Source of the DNA: Nitrosospira sp. Is2
GTDB lineage: Bacteria; Pseudomonadota; Gammaproteobacteria; Burkholderiales; Nitrosomonadaceae
Direction of reading: 5' to 3'
Length of the DNA stretch: 64,000 bases
Assembly: GCF_033095785.1 (NCBI RefSeq)
Contig: NZ_CP137134.1
Coordinates: 2,976,001-3,040,000, forward strand
Made by a program: the position numbers and the translations under genes. The notes beneath the pieces were generated by a model. The model searched no databases, was not told where the DNA came from, and saw nothing but the letters and a program-made list of their open reading frames with translations. Below are positions 8,949-17,465 of the stretch, in pieces. Position 1 is the first letter of the stretch. Each line of letters opens with the position of its first letter.

Positions 8949-10984
8949 GCCTTTTTGCTCCTTGCGATGAGGGGCGCCGCTGGGGCTTTGTTGCCGACCT
9001 TGCCGGGTTTGGCTGAAACTTTCTCGTCATCGGCCAACTCGCGTTCTTTGCGTGCCGAAAGACGATAACGACGATCAGTAATGGCAAGACCTCCGCCCAA
9101 TGCCATTAACATACACCCGAACCATATCCAGTCCACGAAAGGCTTATGGTAAACACGCACGATCCATGCCCCATTCTCCAGCGGCTCGCCCAGGGCGACG
9201 TAGAGATCGCGAAAAATACCGGTATCGATTGCCGCTTCGGTCATTGCCATTCCGGAGGCGTTATAAACGCGTTTCTCGGGTTCGAGCACCCGCATTTTTT
9301 CACCGTTACGCAACACGTCCACGTTACCGATATCCGCCACGTAGTTCGGTCCAGGCCCCTTCTTCACGCCGTTGAAACGGAATGTGTAGCCGCCCACTTC
9401 GACCGTATCGCCAATGTCCATACGCACGTCTTTTTCCGTCTCATAACCGCCGACCAGTGCGACGCCGATAATGAACACGGCAATGCCGAGATGGGCCGCA
9501 TGCATGCCGTAATAGCTACGCGATTGCGCGGCAAGTTTCGCGAACAGCCCTTCCTTGCCACTGCTGCGAAGACGATGAATCAGGCTCGCGACCACACTGG
9601 CAATAACCCAGAACGCCATCAGCAAGCCGAAGCTTACGAACGGTTTCCATTCACCCATGAAGAACGGGGCCACCAGGGCGGTGATGACGCTGACGCCGAA
9701 AGCCCAGCGCAAACGTACCGCCAGTTCAGGCAGATTTGCCTGTTTCCAGCGCGCGAGCGGGCCAAGTCCTATCAGGAAGATTGCCGGTGTCATCAAGGGT
9801 ACGAATACGGCCTGGAAGTAGGGCGCGCCCACCGATAGCTTGCCCAGTTCAAGCGAATCCATAATTAACGGATAAAGCGTGCCCAACAGAATGCTTCCGG
9901 CAGCGACCATCAATAAAAGATTGTTGGCAAGCAGCATCGACTCTCTCGAGACCACCTCAAATTTGCCGCCCAATCCGATTTTCGGCGCGCGCAAGGCAAA
10001 CAGCAGGAGGGAGCCGCCGGTAATGATGACCAGGAAAGCCAGGATGAAAATGCCGCGCTTGGGATCGGTCGCAAATGCGTGTACCGAGGTCAGCACGCCG
10101 GAGCGCACCAGGAAGGTGCCAAGCAGGCTCAGGGAAAATGCGCAGATCGCCAGCAGCACGGTCCAGCTCTTGAAACCACCGCGTTTTTCCGTTACTGCAA
10201 GCGAGTGTATCAGGGCGGTGCCTACCAGCCAGGGCATGAAAGACGCGTTTTCAACCGGATCCCAAAACCACCAGCCGCCCCACCCGAGTTCATAATAAGC
10301 CCACCAGCTTCCCATCATGATGCCGATCGTGAGGAACATCCAGGCGATCGTAGTCCACGGGCGCGACCACCGTGCCCAGGTTGCGTCCAACTGGCCGCTG
10401 AGCAGCGCAGCAATGGCAAAGGCAAATGCGACCGAAAAGCCCACATAACCCATATACAGCATGGGTGGGTGAAAAACCATTCCCGGATCTTGCAGCAAGG
10501 GATTGAGGTCGCTTCCCTCCGCCGCTCCGGGCAGCATGCGGTCGAAGGGGTTGGAAGTGAACAGCATGAATAACAGAAAACCGACGCTCACCAGTCCCAT
10601 GACGCCCAGGACTCGGGCCACCATATCATTCGGAAGATGGCGGCTGAAAACGCTTACCGCGACCGACCAGGACGCCAGCATGAAAGTCCACAGCAGCAGT
10701 GAGCCTTCATGCGATCCCCAAGTGGCGGCAAAGCGATACTCCAGGGGCAGTTTGGAATTCGAGTTTTGCGCTACATTGATTACCGAGAAATCACTGGTAA
10801 CAAACGAGTAGGCAAGACAGAAGAACGCGATGACGATAAACACAAACTGTCCCTGCACGACCGGCCGGGCCAGGGCAATCCATGAGGGGATGCCACGGGC
10901 TGCGCCGATGATGGGCAGGGTACCTTGTATAAGCGCCAGCAGCAAGGCGAGGATCAAAGCAAAATTACCAAGTTCTGGAATCAT
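8945..10984 (-). CDS. ccmF: heme lyase subunit CcmF
   Basis: Large inner-membrane protein (679 residues, about 15 helices) that joins heme from CcmE to apocytochrome c. The WWD domain is clear: YYELGWGGWWFWDPVENASFMPWL near residue 230. Conserved His residues flank it (ATWGSHEGSLLLW; ALIHSLAVTEKRGGFKSW), and a periplasmic loop lies near the C-terminus. It overlaps ccmG and is separated from ccmE by 113 bases. Confidence 0.97.
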   Translation of the reverse strand: MIPELGNFALILALLLALIQGTLPIIGAARGIPSWIALARPVVQGQFVFIVIAFFCLAYSFVTSDFSVINVAQNSNSKLPLEYRFAATWGSHEGSLLLWTFMLASWSVAVSVFSRHLPNDMVARVLGVMGLVSVGFLLFMLFTSNPFDRMLPGAAEGSDLNPLLQDPGMVFHPPMLYMGYVGFSVAFAFAIAALLSGQLDATWARWSRPWTTIAWMFLTIGIMMGSWWAYYELGWGGWWFWDPVENASFMPWLVGTALIHSLAVTEKRGGFKSWTVLLAICAFSLSLLGTFLVRSGVLTSVHAFATDPKRGIFILAFLVIITGGSLLLFALRAPKIGLGGKFEVVSRESMLLANNLLLMVAAGSILLGTLYPLIMDSLELGKLSVGAPYFQAVFVPLMTPAIFLIGLGPLARWKQANLPELAVRLRWAFGVSVITALVAPFFMGEWKPFVSFGLLMAFWVIASVVASLIHRLRSSGKEGLFAKLAAQSRSYYGMHAAHLGIAVFIIGVALVGGYETEKDVRMDIGDTVEVGGYTFRFNGVKKGPGPNYVADIGNVDVLRNGEKMRVLEPEKRVYNASGMAMTEAAIDTGIFRDLYVALGEPLENGAWIVRVYHKPFVDWIWFGCMLMALGGGLAITDRRYRLSARKERELADDEKVSAKPGKVGNKAPAAPLIARSKKA

Positions 10985-11097
10985 GGTGATTAAAGCCTAT
11001 GGATGATGAAATGAAATGGGCTGACTGCTAGCTGCCATAGTAGGACGGTTCGGGTTTGGAAGACGTTCTCCTGAACTCCAGGCCTGCAGTATTGACG

Positions 11098-11547
11098 CTA
11101 TTGCACCAGTACGGTTTGGCGCGCCTTATCTGCTTGATTCAGGGCGTCCGCCGCTTCCGGGGGCATGTAATTCTCGTCGTGCTTGGCAAGCACCTCGTCG
11201 GCGCGGAAGATGCCATCATTCGACAGCTTGCCCTGCGCCACGACTCCTTTGCCTTCCTTGAACAGGTCAGGAAGAATCCCCGTATATACAACCGGGATGA
11301 CCTTTGCGGTATCGGTCACGACGAAATTTACCGTGACGCCATCGGTCTGGCGCTTGACGCTGCCTTCTTCCACCAGGCCGCCGATCCGGAAGCTCTTGCC
11401 CAGGGGCGCTTCCTTATTGGCTACCTGGGTGGGGCTGAAGAAAAATACCAGGTTGCTCTGGAATGCGTTCAATACGAGTATGGAAGCGACGCCTAATGCG
11501 GTCACGCTCGAAGCGATAATGGCCAATTTTTTATGACGCGGTTTCAT
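11098..11547 (-). CDS. ccmE: heme chaperone CcmE
   Basis: Periplasmic heme carrier of 149 residues. It has a single N-terminal membrane anchor (KLAIIASSVTALGVASILVL) and an OB-fold with FRIGGLVEEGSV. The motif ADEVLAKHDENYMPPE contains the His that forms the covalent bond with heme and the Tyr that acts as axial ligand. The start at 11547 overlaps the end of ccmD by 17 bases. Confidence 0.96.
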   Translation of the reverse strand: MKPRHKKLAIIASSVTALGVASILVLNAFQSNLVFFFSPTQVANKEAPLGKSFRIGGLVEEGSVKRQTDGVTVNFVVTDTAKVIPVVYTGILPDLFKEGKGVVAQGKLSNDGIFRADEVLAKHDENYMPPEAADALNQADKARQTVLVQ

Positions 11548-11725
11548 TTCTCTTCTCTTGTTTGTTTGACTGATGAATGAGACTGAGATGTTTAAGCAAA
11601 GTTCGCTTGCGGTTAAAAACCAGAACCAGCTCGCCGGCAATGCAAATCAGCGTAACCAGATAAGAGCCCCATACGTAGAACCCGTAGCCACCCATGTCCA
11701 GGAATTGCGATACGCTGGTCCACAT
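11531..11725 (-). CDS. ccmD: heme exporter protein CcmD
   Basis: Small (64-residue) inner-membrane protein that helps release holo-CcmE from the CcmABC complex. It shows the family pattern FLDMGGYGFYVWGSYLVTLICIA in one helix followed by a basic cytoplasmic tail (NRKRTLLKHL). The start ATG overlaps the ccmC stop as TGATG, and the end overlaps ccmE, so it fits tightly in the operon. Confidence 0.9.
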   Translation of the reverse strand: MWTSVSQFLDMGGYGFYVWGSYLVTLICIAGELVLVFNRKRTLLKHLSLIHQSNKQEKRNETAS

Positions 11726-12465
11726 CACCTTTCCGCTCCTTGCAGCTCTCCTACCCAGGAGGTATGACGCTCCCGCTCCAGAATTATGGCTCTCGTACGT
11801 ATTAAAATGACCGCAATCGCATACATCCAGCATGCGATTGACATGATCAGCATGCCCGTCAGCATTGTGGTGGCCATTTTGGGCGATTGGGTAAGACTCA
11901 CCGAGGCACCTTGATGCAGGGTATTCCACCACTTTACCGAGAAATAGATAATCGGCACGTTTACAACCCCCACCAGCGCAATCATCGCGCCCGCTTTATC
12001 TGCCCGGCGCGGATCGTCTATTGCCGCCTGCAGTGACATAAAGCCGATATAGAGAAATAGAAGAATCAATTCGGACGTGAGCCGCGCATCCCATACCCAC
12101 CAGGTTCCCCACATGGGCTTGCCCCAAAGCGCCCCTGTCCATAACGCCAGGAACGTGAACATCGCGCCGGTGGGGGCGATGGCCGTCGCGACCATGGAGG
12201 AAAGGCGGGTATTGAACGCCAGGCCGATACCGGCCCACACAGCCATTACAACGTAGAGAAACATGGACATCCACGCTGCCGGCACGTGAATGAAAATGAT
12301 GCGATAAGCTTCGCCTTGCTGAAAATCGGTGGGTGCGACAAAAAAACCGATATAAAGCCCAACCGCGCAAAAGAGAACAGCAGCGACGGAAAACAGCGGA
12401 ATCATTTTACCGGCGAGAAAGTAGAAGCTTGCCGGGGAAGAATACTTGAACCAGTTAATTGCCAT
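11725..12465 (-). CDS. ccmC: heme exporter/translocator CcmC
   Basis: Inner-membrane protein (246 residues, six helices) that loads heme onto CcmE. The tryptophan-rich WWD motif GKPMWGTWWVWDARLTSELILL and the flanking histidines (IIFIHVPAAWMSM; WWNTLHQGASV) are present. I start at the ATG at 12465 (MAINWFKYSSPASFY), which matches the family; the frame is open to 12507. A 180-base gap separates it from ccmB. Confidence 0.95.
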   Translation of the reverse strand: MAINWFKYSSPASFYFLAGKMIPLFSVAAVLFCAVGLYIGFFVAPTDFQQGEAYRIIFIHVPAAWMSMFLYVVMAVWAGIGLAFNTRLSSMVATAIAPTGAMFTFLALWTGALWGKPMWGTWWVWDARLTSELILLFLYIGFMSLQAAIDDPRRADKAGAMIALVGVVNVPIIYFSVKWWNTLHQGASVSLTQSPKMATTMLTGMLIMSIACWMYAIAVILIRTRAIILERERHTSWVGELQGAER

Positions 12466-12645
12466 ATATCTAAATACTGAGTTCCAATGTGAAGTTTGGC
12501 GCCCCAAGCGCGCGTAACCTCAAATTTTAACCTAAAAACCTCAAATTCAGAATTGGTTTCTTTCGGGATCTGCGACCCATTGAACAATGACGGCTTCGAC
12601 GAACGCAAAGTAGACTGCAGCCGAGGTCAAGGGACCTGCATGGCA

Positions 12646-13305
12646 TTACTCCATGGAGATTCGCAACGATAACGCCGTCGTCCATGGCGCCAGTACGACG
12701 GAGGCGAGCAGGAAGGCGCCGAGGAGCGACAGATGCGCCGCCGCCCCCAGGCCCGCCGCGCTTGCTTCTACCGCTCCCGCGCCAAAGATCAATACCGGGA
12801 TATAAAGCGGCAATACCAGCAGCGAGACGAGCACGCCACCGCCGCGCAATCCCAGCGTCAGCGCAGCGCCGATCGCCCCGATCAGGCTCAGGACCGGCGT
12901 ACCCAGCAACAAAGATGCTGTCAGCACCAGCAACGAATCCCCCGGCAAATCGTACTGGATGCCCAGCACAGGCGCCATCAGCACCAGCGGAACACCGGTG
13001 ACGAGCCAGTGAGCCAGCGCCTTGCCCAGCACCAGCAGTGACAGTGATTGGGGCGAGAGCACCATCTGCTCCAGCGTCCCGTCAACGTGGTCGCTGGAGA
13101 ACATGCGCCCTAGCGACAGCATGGAGGCCAGCAACGCGGCCACCCAGACCACGCCCGGAGCCATGGTTCGCAGCATGCTCATCTCTGGTCCCACCCCGAG
13201 GGGAAACAGGCTCACGACGATGACGAAGAAGAATAGCGTGGTCAAAACATCCGACCGTCGCCGCATCGCGAGCAAAAGGTCACGCTGGGTTATGCGGAAA
13301 AACAT
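12646..13305 (-). CDS. ccmB: heme ABC exporter permease CcmB
   Basis: Membrane subunit (219 residues, six helices) of the CcmABCD complex, which uses ATP to release heme-loaded CcmE. The N-terminus RITQRDLLLAMRRRSDVLTTLFFFVIVVSLFPLGVGPE is typical, as is FSSDHVDGTLEQM. It begins 1 base after the ccmA stop. Confidence 0.95.
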   Translation of the reverse strand: MFFRITQRDLLLAMRRRSDVLTTLFFFVIVVSLFPLGVGPEMSMLRTMAPGVVWVAALLASMLSLGRMFSSDHVDGTLEQMVLSPQSLSLLVLGKALAHWLVTGVPLVLMAPVLGIQYDLPGDSLLVLTASLLLGTPVLSLIGAIGAALTLGLRGGGVLVSLLVLPLYIPVLIFGAGAVEASAAGLGAAAHLSLLGAFLLASVVLAPWTTALSLRISME

Positions 13306-13306
13306 T

Positions 13307-13927
13307 TCAGGCGAGTTGCAACCGCTGGGTTGCGGCGGCAGCTATCTCGATTTCCTGATGGGTCGTCATCACGATCATGCCGCCATTTTCCAGGTGCCGT
13401 TCCATCAAACCTTGTACCAGTTTCACAGCCCCGACATCCAATGCTGTCAACGGCTCATCCAATATCCATAACACCGTTTTGCATACCAACAGACGTGCCA
13501 GAGTCACCCGCCGCCGCTGCCCTTGCGACAGCACTTTAGCCGGCAATAGTTCCCGACCTCCGAGCCCCATTTGTTGCAGCGCGTCGTGGGCCTTGCCGTC
13601 ATCGATTGCCGAACCGGCCAGCGCGCTGGAAATGCGGAGGTTCTCCAGGGCGGTCAGGTCGTCCTTAACGCCGCTCAGGTGGCCGAGATAAGTCATGTCG
13701 GCGAAGTAGGCTCCCCCCAAGGAGCGGATTTCCGACCCTCCCCAGCGAATTTCGCCATGAGCGGGCGCTGCAAGCCCGCACAGCATGCGCAACAGGCTCG
13801 TTTTACCGCTGCCATTGGGGCCGCCCACTTGCATGAGCCCGCCTGCGTCCAGCGAAAAATGAACGCCGCTAAATAACTTGCGGTCGCCCCGGATGCATGT
13901 CAGATCGGTTCCTTGCAGCGTTGGCAT
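13307..13927 (-). CDS. ccmA: heme ABC exporter ATPase CcmA
   Basis: First gene of the ccmABCDEFGHI operon. The 206-residue ABC ATPase has Walker A GGPNGSGKTSLL, the signature LSQGQRRRVTLARLL and Walker B LWILDEPLTALD. With CcmB it powers release of heme-bound CcmE. A minus-strand TATAAT box in the context CGCTATAATGCCG lies about 25 bases upstream of the start. Confidence 0.95.
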   Translation of the reverse strand: MPTLQGTDLTCIRGDRKLFSGVHFSLDAGGLMQVGGPNGSGKTSLLRMLCGLAAPAHGEIRWGGSEIRSLGGAYFADMTYLGHLSGVKDDLTALENLRISSALAGSAIDDGKAHDALQQMGLGGRELLPAKVLSQGQRRRVTLARLLVCKTVLWILDEPLTALDVGAVKLVQGLMERHLENGGMIVMTTHQEIEIAAAATQRLQLA

Positions 13928-14208
13928 TTGTGGGGCGCAAAAAAACCGGCATTATAGCGTATCAACGGTGCCGATGGCCCAGATGTGGCGGTTGAGATAT
14001 GATTAAATGGAAGGCGGAAGGAATGCGTCAGGATGGATGAGCCTGTGTCAGCGCAGGTTCAAGGCAGTTATGCCGATGCCAAGAATTATCGCGAGGAACC
14101 TCGCGGCAGGGAACCGGATGGGCGACCTGTCCTCACCCCGTAATTACCCCGGGAGCGCGGCCACAGTATGAGCCCGCTGTGCGTGCGATACTGCGGCGTA
14201 TAGCGGTA

Positions 14209-14707
14209 TCAGGACGCAGGTGCAGTATCAGGATCGGATTGCTTGAACATGGCCTCGGCGCGTTGTTTGATCTCATCGGGCGACAATTCTTCCTTGTGGG
14301 TTGTAAGAAACCAGATGTGTCCGGTGTCCGAACGGGTCGTTCAATGCGCCTGTTCTGTCGCCGTAAAACTGGTCTTTCACGGATTTGATGACCGTTGCGC
14401 CTTCGCTGACAGCCTGAGCAAACACAGCGTCTACATCTTCTACGTACAAGTGCAGACCCACCGGCGAACCACCTGCCGACTGCGGGTTACTGAATGGACT
14501 CTCTCCTCCGCAGTCATCAGCTATCATAATCCGGGAATTGCCGATTTCAATTTCTGCGTGTCCAATTTTGCCGCCGGGTGCATCCATTTTAAATAATTCC
14601 TTCGCACCAAAGGCACGCCGGTAAAATTCAATGGCCTCGGCCGCACCATTAATCATCAGGTAGGGGGTTATGGAATGGTAGCCATCGGGTATCGGTCGGA
14701 TGCTCAT
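14209..14707 (-). pseudogene. VOC/PhnB-type glyoxalase-fold protein, frameshifted by a 7-bp duplication
   Basis: The N-terminal part (SIRPIPDGYHSITPYLMINGAAEAIEFYRRAFGAKELF, then GKIGHAEIEIG, VGLHLYVEDVDAVF) is a clear VOC-superfamily protein of the PhnB type. After DPFGH the frame reads an unrelated short tail and stops at 14273. The expected family ending (IWFLTTHKEELSPDE, then about 20 residues to a stop at 14209) is present in another frame. The cause is visible: GTGTCCG stands twice in tandem at 14317-14330, and one copy restores the frame. It is probably an inactive or altered gene. Substrate unknown. Confidence 0.85.
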
Positions 14708-14809
14708 ATTCTGCTCCTGCGATGATTGTTAAGTCATTGAAAACACATCGGGTTGCTGCATGATTGAATCGCATTCGGCAAACAATTTTGGTTATTTTCC
14801 AACCCGAAT

Positions 14810-15745
14810 TCACGTTTGCACAACTTTTCGTTCCAATGCAGGGCGATCCCACTTCGCCAGGTTGGCCGCGGCTTCATATGTGGCCTGGAGAAATGAAAGG
14901 AGTGCTTGTGCCGGATTATCCGCCGTGCGCACAGCTTCATAAGGGAGGATGAATTCGCCGAGCTTGTCGTGAAAGTACGCCGCCTCGGGCTGAACCGGAT
15001 AAGTGTTGAAACCCGCAGGAGTGGGATAAGCGTAGGCGTAGAACGCTGCTTCACCCAACCCGGTCCCGGGCCAAAAACCGGCGCTGGATACCTCATGCGA
15101 ATACGCTTCCTCCATTATCCGAGCCGCGACGTTCGGGGCGCCGCCCGGATGCTTGGGCGCCGTTCGTCCGGAAAAACGGGTGACGGCGAGATCGAACCCG
15201 CCCCAAAAAAAATGGACCGGGTTAACTTTTCCTATGAAGCGCGCGCGGAATTCCTTGAAAATGCGATCTACCCATACCAGTATGTGCCAGTAACGGGTAA
15301 CGGCCTCAGCATCATAACTCGAATGCTGCTCATCCTTTTCAAATGGTATTGCGACTTCCACTTCAACCGGCCGCGCAAGGATTTTAATCTCGATCCCAAG
15401 CTCGCGCAGCGCCTGCATCGTTTTGTGGTAAAAGTTGGCGACCGACATGGGTTCCAGTGCGAATGAGCGACAAGTGCCCTGCGTGGTGGTAATGCGCAGC
15501 ACGTGCTCGATGAAATCGAAGTCGATCGCAAACGAGAAATTGCCATAGGGAATGGGCGACGTGGTCAGGCCACGCGTTGTGACGTAGAGTGTTGAACCCC
15601 AGCCATGGTTGATGTCCGGGGAGAGCACCAACCGGACTTTTCCGGCAACCTGAGTCCACATATGAAGCGTCGCGCTAGTATCTTGCCAGTCTGCCAGCGA
15701 CGGCAGCATGGGCAACTCGATCCGTGAGTCGGCAATAAGCGTCAT
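14810..15745 (-). CDS. DUF5996 family protein
   Basis: A soluble 311-residue protein that I recognise as the DUF5996 family from LPSLADWQDTSATLHMWTQVAGKVRL near the start, the central HFFWGGFDLAVTRFSGR, and the C-terminal EAAYFHDKLGEFILPYEAVR and LLSFLQATYEAAANLAKWDR. No catalytic motif or membrane segment is evident and the function is unknown. I chose the ATG at 15745 for its GGA at 8 nt; 15751 is also possible. The neighbours give no hint. Confidence 0.8.
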   Translation of the reverse strand: MTLIADSRIELPMLPSLADWQDTSATLHMWTQVAGKVRLVLSPDINHGWGSTLYVTTRGLTTSPIPYGNFSFAIDFDFIEHVLRITTTQGTCRSFALEPMSVANFYHKTMQALRELGIEIKILARPVEVEVAIPFEKDEQHSSYDAEAVTRYWHILVWVDRIFKEFRARFIGKVNPVHFFWGGFDLAVTRFSGRTAPKHPGGAPNVAARIMEEAYSHEVSSAGFWPGTGLGEAAFYAYAYPTPAGFNTYPVQPEAAYFHDKLGEFILPYEAVRTADNPAQALLSFLQATYEAAANLAKWDRPALERKVVQT

Positions 15746-16193
15746 GGTCATGATCCATTTTTTGCGAAGCACATCGTTCAGCGTCCGCATGCGTGCTGTA
15801 GGTACCGTCGCGTTGGTTTGTCGTTGGCTCGGCGCTTTTCCGCCAGTTATTGATCAGGTTGTTGGGGTGCCTATGCAGTGCTCCTGAGGCTGGTGCCCCC
15901 GGCCTCGTTTGTGGGAACGACGACGGAGCCCATATTCTGCGGTTAGCACAGTTTATTTTTTATAGACCAGGAACCGAGGAATTCCAAGTAATGTGCCAGG
16001 CAACGGTAAAAAACACCACGACCGCTCCGCTTCTGACAACCGGGGTTGTTAGCACGAAATCCGCCAAGGAATCCGTTACCTTATCCGTACTATGCTCAAG
16101 CGGGTTTTGTTTTATTATTAGCTCGAAACAACCGGACGATGGACCTCAGCGCCGCCTTGACTTCTATGCAGACCTACAACCTTGTATCAAAAG
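15746..16193. other. divergent intergenic region, no gene seen
   Basis: About 450 bases between the DUF5996 gene and tadA. I see no convincing ORF, RNA or repeat. Promoters for both genes should lie here, but no strong -35/-10 pair could be picked out by eye. Confidence 0.4.
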
Positions 16194-16676
16194 ATGAGCG
16201 CGAACACGGACGACGATAATGCCTTCATGCGCGCGGCACTTGACCTCGCGGCGCAGGCGCATGAGGCGGGGGAGGTGCCGGTGGGTGCGGTGGTAGTGAG
16301 CGGTGGCGCAATTATCGGGCGGGGTTATAACCACCCCATCTCGGCTGCGGACCCAACTGCTCACGCGGAAGTGGTGGCGCTTCGGGATGCAGCAAAAAAT
16401 CTCGGCAATTATCGTTTGATTGGCTGCGCGCTGTATGTGACGCTGGAACCCTGCGCCATGTGTATCGGGGCGGTTTTTCATGCGCGTATCGCGCGGCTCG
16501 TGTTCGGGGCAGCAGAGCCAAAAACGGGCGTATGCGGAAGCGTGATTGATCTGTCAGCGGAAGCACGGCTTAATCATCACACGGAGGTAATTGGAGGTGT
16601 TCTGGCGGAGGAGGCAGAAAGCAAATTGAAGCATTTTTTCGCGTTACGCCGCAAGCAGGGGTTGCGAGGCGCCTGA
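16194..16676 (+). CDS. tadA: tRNA-specific adenosine deaminase
   Basis: Deaminates A34 to inosine in tRNA-Arg(ACG), allowing wobble decoding. The 160 residues carry the zinc/catalytic motifs HAEVVAL (His ligand and proton-shuttle Glu) and PCAMCIGAVFHARI (two Cys ligands), plus the family's C-terminal KLKHFFALRRKQ. I prefer the ATG at 16194 over the in-frame TTG at 16182; neither has a strong ribosome binding site. Confidence 0.95.
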   Translation: MSANTDDDNAFMRAALDLAAQAHEAGEVPVGAVVVSGGAIIGRGYNHPISAADPTAHAEVVALRDAAKNLGNYRLIGCALYVTLEPCAMCIGAVFHARIARLVFGAAEPKTGVCGSVIDLSAEARLNHHTEVIGGVLAEEAESKLKHFFALRRKQGLRGA

Positions 16677-17152
16677 TGAGAATCGTGATTGACGTGGCGT
16701 CCCAGATCCTTGATGTTTACGATCTGAATACTATCATTCGTCATTACCAGGTTTCATCCGCCAAAAACGGGGTGGGTCAGGAATATGGCAGTTTTCGCAC
16801 TCCCCTGGGAAAGCACATCATTCGCGCCAAGATTGGCGCGGGTAAGGCGGTCAATACTGTTTTCGTGAGGCGCCGCCCCACTGGAGAGATATATACGCCG
16901 GCCCTGGGCGCAAGTTTTCCCGGACGTGACTGGATTCTCACGCGCATTCTGTGGCTATCAGGTTGCGAGCCCGGCTTCAATCGCCTGGGAAAGGTGGATA
17001 CCATGCGCAGGTATATTTATATCCACGGCAGTCCGGATAGCGTCGAGATGGGGAAACCCGGTTCCATTGGTTGCATCCGTATGCGTAACTGCGATCTGCT
17101 GGAATTATTCGATCTGGTAAATGCCGGGACAGAGGTTCAAATTCGCGACTGA
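16676..17152 (+). CDS. L,D-transpeptidase family (YkuD) protein
   Basis: A 158-residue YkuD-domain protein. The active-site motif YIHGSPDSVEMGKPGSIGCIRM contains the His and the nucleophile Cys typical of L,D-transpeptidases, which form or edit peptidoglycan cross-links or attach lipoproteins. No signal peptide is visible, so it may be cytoplasmic or its export is unclear. Its ATG overlaps the tadA stop (TGATG), so the two are translated together. Confidence 0.85.
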   Translation: MRIVIDVASQILDVYDLNTIIRHYQVSSAKNGVGQEYGSFRTPLGKHIIRAKIGAGKAVNTVFVRRRPTGEIYTPALGASFPGRDWILTRILWLSGCEPGFNRLGKVDTMRRYIYIHGSPDSVEMGKPGSIGCIRMRNCDLLELFDLVNAGTEVQIRD

Positions 17153-17428
17153 CGTCCGTTAAAGAAGCCGTTATGCGAGACCTCCGCGTTACCCGGTAAT
17201 GTAAAAATTAGGGGCTGGCATGGCGGTTTTCGCGCCGCGGATCGCGCTGAGCAAGCGTCGCCGTATAGGGCTCGTTTCCATGCGTGATATTAAAGCTTGA
17301 CTGGGGTGTTGATTTCAGAGGCTGTAAAAAGTCCGCTCATTACCTGATACTGTAATAAACATAGGGCTTAATGGCCGGGTGAGCGCCATTATTTTTTGCA
17401 TAAAGCCCGTATTCGCGTCCCGGTCAAT

Positions 17429-17457
17429 TTGTTCAGGCAGGCCTTTTCAGGTATCAT
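17429..17457 (+). promoter_or_regulatory. sigma-70-like promoter of pyrG
   Basis: TTGTTC (17429-17434), a 17-base spacer, and TATCAT (17452-17457). Transcription would begin near 17464, almost on the pyrG ATG at 17466. No Shine-Dalgarno sequence precedes that ATG. This suggests a leaderless message from this promoter. Confidence 0.5.
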
Positions 17458-17465
17458 ACGCGTCC

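Noticed and set aside
9146..9838. 230-codon open frame opposite ccmF
   Set aside because: Shadow of the high-GC reading frame of ccmF; His/Arg-rich composition typical of antisense frames.
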